Source: Hyphomicrobium sp. CS1BSMeth3
GTDB taxonomy: Bacteria > Pseudomonadota > Alphaproteobacteria > Rhizobiales > Hyphomicrobiaceae
DNA: 64,000 nt
Direction of reading: 5' to 3'
Assembly: GCF_900117415.1 (NCBI RefSeq)
Contig: NZ_FPEI01000006.1
Span: forward strand, 1,736,001 to 1,800,000
Part shown: one piece after another, positions 1 through 7,567 of the stretch
How the letters are laid out: each line of letters begins with the position of its first letter
How positions within the stretch are numbered: the stretch's first letter is position 1
Translations under genes and position numbers: made by a program
Notes under the pieces: model-generated
What the model was told of the DNA's origin: nothing
Database searches by the model: none
Seen by the model: only the letters and a program-made list of their open reading frames with translations

Positions 1-2
1 TC

Positions 3-1559
3 GGCCTCGGCGATGATGATCTCTTGCGCTTTGCCCCCCAGCGTAAAGGCTCGCTCTGGAGTGCGCTGCTCGCGGCAGCGGATGCGGGCGACGCGCGCCT
101 CGCGGCAGCCGCCGAGATCATCAAGCAGTGGCGGCGCAGCGCCGACTTCCGCCCGCCCTTCGAGTTCTACGCCGAGCTGCTCGACGGCAGCGAAGGGGGA
201 CGCGCCAAGCTGATCGCGCGCCTCGGCCCTGAAGCCGCCGATGCGATCGACGAGTTCATGAACCTCGCGCTGCGTTATGACGAGGCCGAACCTCCCTCTT
301 TGCAAGGATTTCTCGATCTGCTCGGGCAAAGCCGGCGCGAGATCAAGCGCGACCTGGAGCATGGCGGCAATCAGGTGCGCGTCATGACCGTGCACGGCGC
401 CAAGGGGCTCGAAGCACCGGTCGTGTTCCTGCCGGACACATGCAGCACGGACACGGGCGCGGCTCGCGGCGGCATTGTCGAGCTCACGGATGCCATCAGC
501 CGCGCAGGCGGCGCCAAGCCGGTCGTGTGGCCGGCCACAAAAGGATCCTTGCGCGTTGCAGCCATTGCCGACGCGCGAAACCAGGCCAGGTCGGCGGACG
601 CCGAGGAGCGCAACCGCCTGCTCTATGTCGCGCTGACGCGCGCGCGCGATCGCCTCTATGTCTGCGGCTACGACGGCAAGAAGGCGAGGCCGGCGGACTG
701 CTGGTACGAGCTCATCCGTGCCGGCCTCGCAGATCGCCTCGTCGAGTTGCGCGACGAAGAAGGGCGCACGATCTTGCGCATTGCCGCGCCGCAGCAGGTG
801 CCACCCACGGCCCGCAAGAGCGAGCCGGGCCTCGATGCAGCCCCCGAGCCGCTCCCTGATTGGGCGCATCGCCGGGCACCGCGCGAGCCGGCACTTGCGA
901 TCCCCATTGCACCGTCACGGCTCGCGCCGCTCGACATCGACACGGACGGCGAGCCCGTCGAGCCGCCAGCCGCGCCGGCAGCTCGCTCCGCGCGCTCCGC
1001 CGGATCCGGTGCCATTGGTGGTGAGAACCGCTTCCTGCGCGGCACGCTCACGCACGCGCTCCTACAGTATCTGCCGACCTGCCCACCGCACGGCTGGTCG
1101 TGCGCCGCGCAATCCTTCCTGGAAATCCGGGGCCACGCACTTCCTGCACGCGTACGCGCGAGCATCATCAAGGAGACGCTTGCCGTTCTGCAGGCGCCGA
1201 ATTTTGCCGCCGTATTCGGCCCGCGCTCGCGCGCCGAGGTGGCCATCGTCGCCGAGATCCCGCCGCCGGACGGCAAAGGCACGCCGCTCCGCATTGCCGG
1301 CCAGATTGACCGCCTCGTGGAGACGGACGGCGAGATTCTCATCGTGGACTACAAGACCAACCGGCCGCCTCCGCGAGATCTCGGCGAGGTGCCGACCGCC
1401 TACATTCATCAGCTCGCTGCCTATCGCATGGCTGTCCAGCGCATCTTCGGCGCCACAAAAATCCGCGCTGCTCTCCTATGGACAGACGGGCCGCAACTGA
1501 TGGAGATTTCGGAGGGCATTCTTGAACGGGCACAAAGCGGCCTCTTCACGCCGAATTGA
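3..1559 (+). CDS. addA: AddA helicase-nuclease, C-terminal part (partial)
   Basis: This is the C-terminal part (about 518 residues) of the AddA subunit of the AddAB double-strand-break repair complex; the gene runs off the left edge in an open frame. AddA is a UvrD-like 3'-5' helicase fused to a RecB-type nuclease, about 1150 residues in alphaproteobacteria. Visible are helicase motif V (VMTVHGAKGLE), motif VI (LLYVALTRARDRLYV), and the PD-(D/E)XK nuclease core (GQIDRL, then IVDYKTNRPP and HQLAAYR). It resects broken DNA ends for recombination. addB would be expected upstream, outside the window. trxA follows 111 bases downstream, a common alphaproteobacterial order. Family assignment is firm; only the N-terminus is unseen. 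Confidence 0.95.
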   Translation, partial: GLGDDDLLRFAPQRKGSLWSALLAAADAGDARLAAAAEIIKQWRRSADFRPPFEFYAELLDGSEGGRAKLIARLGPEAADAIDEFMNLALRYDEAEPPSLQGFLDLLGQSRREIKRDLEHGGNQVRVMTVHGAKGLEAPVVFLPDTCSTDTGAARGGIVELTDAISRAGGAKPVVWPATKGSLRVAAIADARNQARSADAEERNRLLYVALTRARDRLYVCGYDGKKARPADCWYELIRAGLADRLVELRDEEGRTILRIAAPQQVPPTARKSEPGLDAAPEPLPDWAHRRAPREPALAIPIAPSRLAPLDIDTDGEPVEPPAAPAARSARSAGSGAIGGENRFLRGTLTHALLQYLPTCPPHGWSCAAQSFLEIRGHALPARVRASIIKETLAVLQAPNFAAVFGPRSRAEVAIVAEIPPPDGKGTPLRIAGQIDRLVETDGEILIVDYKTNRPPPRDLGEVPTAYIHQLAAYRMAVQRIFGATKIRAALLWTDGPQLMEISEGILERAQSGLFTPN

Positions 1560-1670
1560 GGCCAACTTGACGCAGGACGATGCGATGCCTACCTAACGGC
1601 CAACGCGGCGATTCCGCCGCATCCCTCCCGTGCAGGCCTGCACGCGCTCATCCCTGAGGAGATCGCTGAA

Positions 1671-1991
1671 ATGACTGCGTTCGTTACCGACGCAAACTTT
1701 GAAGACGAGGTCATCAAGTCAGCTGAGCCGGTCGTCGTCGATTTCTTCGCTGAGTGGTGCGGCCCGTGCAAGGCGATGGCGCCGGCACTCGATCAGGTTG
1801 CGCAGGAAATGGCGGGGAAAGTGAAAGTGGTGAAGGTCGATGTCGACCGCAACCCGCAGATCACCCAGCGCTACCGCATCCAGGCGATGCCGACGCTGCT
1901 CGTGTTCAAGGACGGCAAGGTCGCGGCTCAGCAGGTTGGCGCCCTCGTGCAGAAGCGCAAGCTCGAAGATTGGATCAACGCCTCGATCTGA
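1671..1991 (+). CDS. trxA: Thioredoxin
   Basis: A 106-residue thioredoxin, the standard length. The redox motif WCGPC is at residues 29-33 and the cis-proline that packs against it is Pro74 (AMPTLLVF). It is a cytoplasmic disulfide reductase, recharged by thioredoxin reductase, that serves ribonucleotide reductase and other clients. The start codon follows a purine-rich stretch (GAGGAGATCGCTGAA). It lies downstream of addA and is followed by a strong hairpin terminator. Nothing is unusual in the sequence. Confidence 0.97.
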   Translation: MTAFVTDANFEDEVIKSAEPVVVDFFAEWCGPCKAMAPALDQVAQEMAGKVKVVKVDVDRNPQITQRYRIQAMPTLLVFKDGKVAAQQVGALVQKRKLEDWINASI

Positions 1992-2018
1992 TCCGCCGAG
2001 CGACCATTCGAAATTAAA

Positions 2019-2050
2019 AAAAGCCCCGCGCCAGGCCGGCGCGGGGTTTT
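2019..2050. terminator. Bidirectional intrinsic terminator after trxA
   Basis: A 9-bp perfect GC stem (2024-2032 with 2038-2046) is flanked by an A-run on the left and TTTT on the right, so it can stop transcripts from trxA on the plus strand and from the convergent DUF1194 gene on the minus strand. Confidence 0.9.
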
Positions 2051-2090
2051 GCATTTCAGGAAGCTCGCGGGGCGGTAGCGCGCTCGGCCA

Positions 2091-2927
2091 CTACTCGCGG
2101 AAGCGGCCGTCGATGTACATGCGCCAGAGCTTCTCACCGATCATGCAGTCGCTCCGCTCCTCGGGCACCGACATCTGCGTGGGGATGAGGCGAGGCTCCG
2201 CGGCATCCTCCGGCGAGAGATCGGCGATCTCCAGAATGAGCTTGCGGCGAATGGCGGGCGCGAACTCCGAGCGCGCGCGCACGGGAATGACGAAGCTACC
2301 GAACCCGCCGATCACACAGTCCGTGTAATACTTGTCGAGATTGTTGATATCGAAGAAGCCGGAGCGCTGGTTCGGCTTGAGGATGATCGGCAGGCCGTTG
2401 ATGACGACCCCCTCCTTGACGGCCTTGTCGCGGGCTACCTCGACCGGTCCACCGGAGTTATTGGGCCCATCCCCGGACACATCGATGACCTTGCGTTTAC
2501 CGACGAACCCCTGGGTGCCGAACTGGCGCGCCGAGAAGTCGATGGCCCCCGAAAGCGAGGTCATGCGCTCGCGCGAAATGGGCATTTTTTCGAGCCTGCT
2601 GGCGAACGTCTCGAGGGCTTCGGGACTGTCGATCAGCGTCCATGGCATGACGATCTGCTGGATGAGCTGTCCCGCCCACTCGACGTACATGAGGGCAATG
2701 CGCCCCTCGCCGCCGCTGCTGATCGCCTTCCATACTTCGGGGTCGCGCAGCGCGCTGATATAGCCCTCGCGCTGGAGCTGCTGCTCATCGAGGTCCATGG
2801 ACCAGGAAACGTCCACCGCGAGCACGAGCTCGAGGTCCACAGCCTGCTGGGCTCGCGATGGCGCAGCCGTCCCAAAGGTCACCACCGCAGCGAGCAAGGC
2901 GACCATGCATGTCCGATATGCCCACAT
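2091..2927 (-). CDS. DUF1194 family secreted VWA-like protein
   Basis: This 278-residue protein matches the DUF1194 family, which resembles von Willebrand A domains and is widespread in alphaproteobacteria without an assigned function. An N-terminal signal peptide ends near residue 26 (PSRAQQ). A metal-ion-dependent adhesion-site signature DxSxS is present at residues 39-43 (DVSWS), and a conserved VSGDGPNNSGG stretch matches the second part of such a site. It is probably an exported or periplasmic metal-dependent binding protein; the partner is unknown. It is convergent with trxA and appears monocistronic. Confidence 0.85.
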   Translation of the reverse strand: MWAYRTCMVALLAAVVTFGTAAPSRAQQAVDLELVLAVDVSWSMDLDEQQLQREGYISALRDPEVWKAISSGGEGRIALMYVEWAGQLIQQIVMPWTLIDSPEALETFASRLEKMPISRERMTSLSGAIDFSARQFGTQGFVGKRKVIDVSGDGPNNSGGPVEVARDKAVKEGVVINGLPIILKPNQRSGFFDINNLDKYYTDCVIGGFGSFVIPVRARSEFAPAIRRKLILEIADLSPEDAAEPRLIPTQMSVPEERSDCMIGEKLWRMYIDGRFRE

Positions 2928-3038
2928 CGGACTATCGCATCATGAGGTCTGTTCACTGGCAAATCACGAATCGTTTTACGCACATGCACCAGATCACGCG
3001 GATGGCGTAGCGGTGCCTCGCGATCGCGCGCGACGCCC

Positions 3039-3584
3039 TCAGCTATCCAGCTCGAGTTCCTCGTCGCGGACGTGAAGGAGCTTGCGGGGATCGGGCTCGG
3101 TGCGGATCGGTACGCAGAGTTGGGTCAGCCATTCGTCCCGCGGCGTCTTGGCCGGATCATTGAGATAGATCTCCATGAGCGGTCGGGACGTGTCGATGCG
3201 CAGGTTCTCGGCCTCGGCCCACTGCGAGCACATGTAGCGAAAGCCATCGCTGATCTGATCGTAGCAGCCCTGGAGACAGCCCTGGGCATAGGCTCCCCCT
3301 GGCGTCACCTTGCGCACGATCCCGCATTCGGGGGCAGCGCTCAGGCCCGGCACGAGCTCGACGCAGGCGTCGTATCGGAGCGCCATCGGATCGGTCGAGC
3401 GCGCGTGGTCATGGATAACGCCGAAAGCGCGCGGCCCGAACTTGCGCAGATCTCGCGCATCGAGCCAGCCGAGTATCGCCCCCCAGGCCTCCTTCACCGA
3501 CCGCTCGTACGGGCCAATAGCCCGATAGTGCAGCACCGGCGTGGGCCGCAAATACACAAATCGAATACGCACAATAGCCTCCAC
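3039..3584 (-). CDS. GyrI-like small-molecule-binding domain protein
   Basis: This 181-residue protein looks like a stand-alone GyrI-like (AraC effector-binding type) domain. Visible features are an N-terminal strand (IRFVYLRPTPVLHYRAIGPYE), a central helix around WGAILGWLDARDL, and a C-terminal DEWLTQLCVPIR stretch typical of the fold. No DNA-binding domain is attached. Such proteins bind amphipathic small molecules or, in some cases, hydrolyse them or inhibit gyrase; which applies here cannot be told. It is preceded by an AT-rich palindrome at 3636-3669, a possible operator. Function is inferred from fold resemblance only. Confidence 0.7.
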   Translation of the reverse strand: MEAIVRIRFVYLRPTPVLHYRAIGPYERSVKEAWGAILGWLDARDLRKFGPRAFGVIHDHARSTDPMALRYDACVELVPGLSAAPECGIVRKVTPGGAYAQGCLQGCYDQISDGFRYMCSQWAEAENLRIDTSRPLMEIYLNDPAKTPRDEWLTQLCVPIRTEPDPRKLLHVRDEELELDS

Positions 3585-3635
3585 GGTGCGCGCGATCGGC
3601 GACGGACCCCAGCCCCACGCGCACGAATAGTTTTA

Positions 3636-3669
3636 GTACGAATTGATTTAATGCCGTTTAAATCAGTAC
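3636..3669. promoter_or_regulatory. AT-rich palindrome upstream of the GyrI-like gene
   Basis: A perfect 8-bp inverted repeat (TGATTTAA at 3644-3651, TTAAATCA at 3658-3665) surrounds a 6-base centre and is bracketed by GTAC on both sides (3636-3639 and 3666-3669). It lies 52-85 bases before the GyrI-like start and is AT-rich in a GC-rich genome. On the minus strand it overlaps a possible promoter, TTGAAA-N17-TTTAAA. It is either an operator or part of the convergent/tail region of the nitroreductase gene ending at 3677. Confidence 0.45.
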
Positions 3670-3676
3670 GGAGACT

Positions 3677-4504
3677 TCATTTCAATTTGAAGCCCCGGGC
3701 ATTAACGAACTGGCCGAAGTCCGCCCGCTCGGGCTCGGCGTACTGGCGGGCCTTATCCTCGGACCAACCATAAGATTCGCTCGTCCCGAAGCGGGCGACG
3801 TTGCGCTGCTGGCGGTAAGGAAAGACGCCGTTGCGGCGGCGGTCGTACGCCGAGATAATTTCGCGGGTGCTCTCGTTGTAGCGGTCACGATGAAGCGTGG
3901 CCGCCAAAGGCAGCCGCAAGCTGATGTACGACGGCCCCTGCGGCCAGCCGAAACCGAGCCCGGCAACCGGAAATACATGGTCGGGCAGGCCAAGCAGGTC
4001 GCTCACCTCCTGGGCATGGTTGCGGATCACACTCACTGGGCAGCAGCCGAGCCCTGCCACCTCGGCCGCCAGCACGAACGACGAGAGGACGATGCCTCCA
4101 TCCACGGAGGCATTGAAAAAGGCATCCAGATGGTCGTTGGCAAACGGGATGCCTGTCCAGTTGTGGACCTGCCGCTGGCGGCGATTGTTGCCGAGGACGA
4201 CGAGGAAGTGCGGCGCCTTCGGGATCCAGTCCTGATCGGCCAGCAGGGTATTGATGCGGTTCCTGATGGCAACGTCCTCTATGATCAGGATATCGCGCTG
4301 CTGGAGATCGCTTTTCGAGGGCGCGGCAAGCGCCAGCGCCGCAAGCGTGTCGATGAGCTCGCGCGGCACCGGCTCATCGCGAAAGCGCCGGCACACGCCG
4401 CGCGAGGCAAGGCCGCGCAGGAACTCCGAGGCCTCGAGCCGTGGATCCACCGAATGGGGGAAGTCGCCGTAACGGTGGTCGAGCGCTTCCTTGATGCTTC
4501 TCAT
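3677..4504 (-). CDS. Nitroreductase family flavoprotein
   Basis: A 275-residue FMN-dependent nitroreductase-fold oxidoreductase. The N-terminal region carries the FMN-binding arginine motif (SRGVCRRF) followed by LALAAPSKSDLQQ, and the C-terminal half has the GLGCCPVSVIRN stretch seen in this family. The start was set at 4504 because AGAT CTCGGGGGAAATGACC gives a Shine-Dalgarno (GGGGGA) and because the family homology begins at MRSIKEAL. An upstream in-frame ATG lies inside the neighbour gene. It starts 4 bases after the uracil-DNA glycosylase gene ends, so the two are co-transcribed. The substrate (nitroaromatic, quinone or other) cannot be read from sequence. Confidence 0.88.
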   Translation of the reverse strand: MRSIKEALDHRYGDFPHSVDPRLEASEFLRGLASRGVCRRFRDEPVPRELIDTLAALALAAPSKSDLQQRDILIIEDVAIRNRINTLLADQDWIPKAPHFLVVLGNNRRQRQVHNWTGIPFANDHLDAFFNASVDGGIVLSSFVLAAEVAGLGCCPVSVIRNHAQEVSDLLGLPDHVFPVAGLGFGWPQGPSYISLRLPLAATLHRDRYNESTREIISAYDRRRNGVFPYRQQRNVARFGTSESYGWSEDKARQYAEPERADFGQFVNARGFKLK

Positions 4505-4508
4505 GTGG

Positions 4509-5408
4509 TCATTTCCCCCGAGATCCGAGCAGTCGTTCCTGAATGGCCAGCAGGTCGCGCCACGCGAGCCGCTTGCCGATCGGCGTGCGCAGCAGGTAGG
4601 CCGGATGCAGCGTCGGCATGGCCGGCACCTTGCGTCCCGCAACCTCCAGCTCCCGCCAGCGTCCCCGTGCGCGCATGATGCCGCCTTCGATACCGAGCAG
4701 CGCCGTCGCCGCCGGCCCGCCGAGCGTCATGATGACGTCCGGAGCGACAAGCTCGATCTGACGCTCGAGAAAGGGGCGGCAAACCTGCACTTCCTGCGGT
4801 GTCGGCGTGCGATTGCCGGGCGGGCGCCAGTACACGACGTTGGTGATGTGCACGTCGTCCTCGCCGAGGCCGATCGCGGCAAGCATCTTGTCGAGGAGCT
4901 GGCCGGCACGGCCGACGAAGGGCTTCCCCGCCAGATCCTCTTCGCGCCCCGGGGCCTCGCCGACGATCATCAGGCGCGCATCCGGGCGCCCGCGATAGAA
5001 GCAGAGCGACTTCGCCGTGGCCTTGAGCGCACAGCCGTCGAAGCGCTCCAGCACGGCGCGCAACGCGTCGAGCGTCGCCGCCCCGCGCGCCGCCTGACGG
5101 GCCGAGAGGGCCGCAGCATCGGGCGGCGCGGTTGGAAAGCGGCGCGGCGCGGCGTCTCCGGCAGGAGACGCATCGAAGCGGCCCGGCGCCGGCGCTGACC
5201 TTTGGACGGCAGGGGCAGGGCGCGGCGAGGCAGCCGGCGGCTCGGCCTTCTGAGGCTCCACTTTCTGCAGTGCAAAAGCCTGGCCCGGCACTGCTCCCTC
5301 ACGGGCGAGCCAGTCGGTGCCGCTCTCGTCGAGCGCACCGTCCACCCCCATCTCGCGCCACCACGCGAGCAGGGTCGCCATGCCAGGCCAGTCCTCCGCA
5401 TCGATCAT
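4509..5408 (-). CDS. Uracil-DNA glycosylase, family-4-like, lacking Fe-S cysteines
   Basis: This 299-residue protein belongs to the family-4-type uracil-DNA glycosylases that remove uracil from DNA. It has motif A GEAPGREED (150-158), the FVGRAGQLLDKML stretch and motif B HPAYLL (268-273). Canonical family-4 enzymes hold a [4Fe-4S] cluster with four cysteines; here the first CxxC is reduced to one Cys (C126), the cysteine before RPPGNR is Trp194, and only C210 matches the last ligand. This is the clusterless alphaproteobacterial variant. A proline/alanine-rich linker (residues 50-110) precedes the catalytic domain. The start at 5408 was preferred; ATG at 5420 is possible. It is the first gene of an operon with the nitroreductase. 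Confidence 0.88.
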   Translation of the reverse strand: MIDAEDWPGMATLLAWWREMGVDGALDESGTDWLAREGAVPGQAFALQKVEPQKAEPPAASPRPAPAVQRSAPAPGRFDASPAGDAAPRRFPTAPPDAAALSARQAARGAATLDALRAVLERFDGCALKATAKSLCFYRGRPDARLMIVGEAPGREEDLAGKPFVGRAGQLLDKMLAAIGLGEDDVHITNVVYWRPPGNRTPTPQEVQVCRPFLERQIELVAPDVIMTLGGPAATALLGIEGGIMRARGRWRELEVAGRKVPAMPTLHPAYLLRTPIGKRLAWRDLLAIQERLLGSRGK

Positions 5409-5484
5409 GGCCGGCACCATAGCGCCTAGGCCCCGCCTTGGCATCCCGCGCAGTGCGCATCCCCCTGCAAGGCGTGCTTGGTGC

Positions 5485-5514
5485 TTGACCATGATTGCGC
5501 CCCCGACCTATCGA
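5485..5514 (+). promoter_or_regulatory. Possible sigma70-type promoter for ETF-QO
   Basis: TTGACC (5485-5490) and TATCGA (5509-5514) are separated by 18 bases, about 43 bases before the ETF-QO start codon. The site also lies in the divergent region upstream of the uracil-DNA glycosylase. Confidence 0.4.
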
Positions 5515-5556
5515 ACAGCGGACGAACACTGGAACGGATCGAAGGAAGAGCTGACG

Positions 5557-7239
5557 ATGACCGACGAGCAGAGCGAGCTGCCGCCGCGCGAAGGCATGGA
5601 GTTCGACGTGGTGGTGGTGGGCGCAGGCCCGGCAGGTCTCGCAACGGCCATCCGCCTCCGCCAGCTCGCCGCCGAGCACGGGCAGGAGGTCTCCGTCGTC
5701 GTGCTCGAGAAGGGCTCGGAGGTAGGCGCGCACATCCTCTCGGGCGCGGTGATCGATCCCGTGGGCCTCAGCACCCTGATCCCGGACTGGAAGGAGAAGG
5801 GCGCGCCGCTCCACACGCAGGTCACGGAAGACCGCTTCATCTATCTCGGCCCGGCCGGCGAGATACGGCTGCCGAACTTGGGCATGCCGCCGCTGATGAA
5901 CAACCACGGCAATTACATCGGCAGCCTCGGTAATCTCTGCCGCTGGCTCGGCGAGCAGGCCGCGGAGCTCGGCGTCGAGGTCTATCCGGGCTTTGCCGCC
6001 TCCGAAGTGCTCTACGACGAGGAGAACCGCGTCGTCGGTGTCGCCACCGGCGACATGGGCATCGGCCGCGACGGCAAGCCGACCGACAACTTCACGCGCG
6101 GCATGGAGCTGCGCGGCAAGTACACCGTCATCGCCGAGGGCGCGCGCGGCTCCCTCGCCAAGCAGCTCATTGCCCGCTTTGCCCTCGACGGCGACAGCGA
6201 GCCGCAGAAGTACGGCATCGGCCTCAAGGAGCTGTGGGAGGTTGCCCCCGAGAAGCACCAGCCGGGCCTCGTCCAGCACACCCTCGGCTGGCCGCTCGAC
6301 GACGCGACCGGCGGCGGCTCGTTCCTCTATCACTACGGCGAGAACCTGGTGGCCGTCGGCTTCGTCGTCCACCTCAACTACCAGAACCCCTATCTCGCGC
6401 CCTTCGAGGAGTTCCAGCGCTTCAAGACGCACCCCGCGATCCGAGACGTGTTCGCAGGCGGCAAGCGCATTGCCTATGGCGCGCGCGCGATCACCGAAGG
6501 CGGCTGGCAGTCCATTCCGAAGCTGACGTTCCCCGGCGGCGTGCTCGTCGGCTGCTCGGCGGGCTTCGTGAACGTGCCCCGCATCAAGGGCTCGCACAAC
6601 GCGATCCTCTCCGGCATCCACGCGGCCGAGGCCGCTTTCGAGGCGATCGTCGCGGGTCGCGCGCACGATCAGCTCACCACCTACGAGCGGGCCGTGCGCA
6701 CTGGCCCCATTGCCAGGGACCTGAAGCCCGTCCGCAATGCGAAGCCGCTGCTTTCGCGCTTCGGCACGCGCATCGGCACGTTCCTCTCCGGCGCCGACAT
6801 GTGGTTCAACACGATCATTCCCGGCATCGGTCTCGGCTACACGCTGAAGCACCGCAAACCCGACTACGCGACGCTGAAGCGCGCCTCGCAGGCGCAAAAG
6901 ATCGAATACCCGCGCCCCGACGGCGTGCTGACCTTCGATCGGCTCACGAGCGTGTCGTTCTCCGCGACCAATCACGAGGAAAACCAGCCGATCCATTTGA
7001 CGCTCAAGGATCCCTCGATCCCGATCGCGCACAATCTTCCCGAATACGCCGAGCCCGCGCAGCGCTACTGCCCGGCCGGCGTGTACGAGGTCGTCGAGGA
7101 AGCGGACGGCAAGAAGCGCTTCCAGATCAATGCGCAGAACTGCGTGCACTGCAAGACGTGCGACATCAAGGATCCGGCCCAGAACATCAACTGGGTGGTG
7201 CCCGAGGGCGGCGGCGGTCCGAACTATCCTGGGATGTAG
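5557..7239 (+). CDS. Electron transfer flavoprotein-ubiquinone oxidoreductase
   Basis: This 560-residue ETF-QO passes electrons from reduced ETF, generated by acyl-CoA and other flavin dehydrogenases, to ubiquinone at the inner membrane. The FAD-binding GAGPAG motif is at 22-27, a second conserved FAD region surrounds GGWQSIPKLTFPGG, and the C-terminal [4Fe-4S] domain has Cys505, Cys529, Cys532 and Cys535 (CVHCKTCDIKDP). The start at 5557 has AAGGAAG 9 bases upstream; an upstream extension of the frame overlaps the divergent gene and has no homology. It complements the FadJ-like enzyme and acyl-CoA synthetases elsewhere in the window. Length and motifs are complete. Confidence 0.96.
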   Translation: MTDEQSELPPREGMEFDVVVVGAGPAGLATAIRLRQLAAEHGQEVSVVVLEKGSEVGAHILSGAVIDPVGLSTLIPDWKEKGAPLHTQVTEDRFIYLGPAGEIRLPNLGMPPLMNNHGNYIGSLGNLCRWLGEQAAELGVEVYPGFAASEVLYDEENRVVGVATGDMGIGRDGKPTDNFTRGMELRGKYTVIAEGARGSLAKQLIARFALDGDSEPQKYGIGLKELWEVAPEKHQPGLVQHTLGWPLDDATGGGSFLYHYGENLVAVGFVVHLNYQNPYLAPFEEFQRFKTHPAIRDVFAGGKRIAYGARAITEGGWQSIPKLTFPGGVLVGCSAGFVNVPRIKGSHNAILSGIHAAEAAFEAIVAGRAHDQLTTYERAVRTGPIARDLKPVRNAKPLLSRFGTRIGTFLSGADMWFNTIIPGIGLGYTLKHRKPDYATLKRASQAQKIEYPRPDGVLTFDRLTSVSFSATNHEENQPIHLTLKDPSIPIAHNLPEYAEPAQRYCPAGVYEVVEEADGKKRFQINAQNCVHCKTCDIKDPAQNINWVVPEGGGGPNYPGM

Positions 7240-7567
7240 TTTTTTCTGTTTGCCGCGGGCTGCCGGGAAGGGGTGCTGTCGCATTCTTCCGTCGTGCTAT
7301 GCCCGCGGCGGAGGGCGCTCGCGTGTGACGCCCACTTCTCCTTCTCCCCGTGCTTACGCGGAGAAGGTTGGGATGAGGGGCGGGAACTTGCGCAACGTCA
7401 GCGTATGTCGCCGCCCCTCACCCTAGCCCTCTCCCCGCAAGAGCGGGGAGAGGGGATGCGGGGGCGCGCTTGCAGCCCGCTCCAAGTTCATAAAAGACGG
7501 GGGTTCCGGGGGGTGTCCCCCGGTCGGGGTGTGGGGCTGAAGCCCCACTCGCGCCGCAGGCGCGACC
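7240..7567. repeat. Intergenic composite repeat, locus 1 (modules A-B-C)
   Basis: This 328-base gene-free stretch lies between the convergent ends of the ETF-QO gene and the HExxH lipoprotein gene. It holds module A (about 7251-7325, CCGCGGGC...GCCCGCGG inverted repeat), module B in inverted orientation (about 7336-7456, paired CTCTCCCC hairpins), and module C (about 7481-7566). Read on the minus strand the order is C-B-A, the same as the plus-strand order at locus 2. No open frame with family resemblance was seen in it. Confidence 0.85.

Noticed and set aside
5299-7284. A 661-codon open frame on the minus strand across ETF-QO.
   Set aside because: It mirrors the plus-strand ETF-QO gene, whose protein has all expected motifs. 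The antisense frame has His/Arg/Ala/Glu-biased composition and no recognisable domain; long antisense frames are usual in GC-rich DNA.
7334-7456. Repeated CTCTCCCC blocks considered as a CRISPR array.
   Set aside because: There are only two blocks per locus, they are inverted rather than direct, spacing is not uniform, and no cas genes are present.
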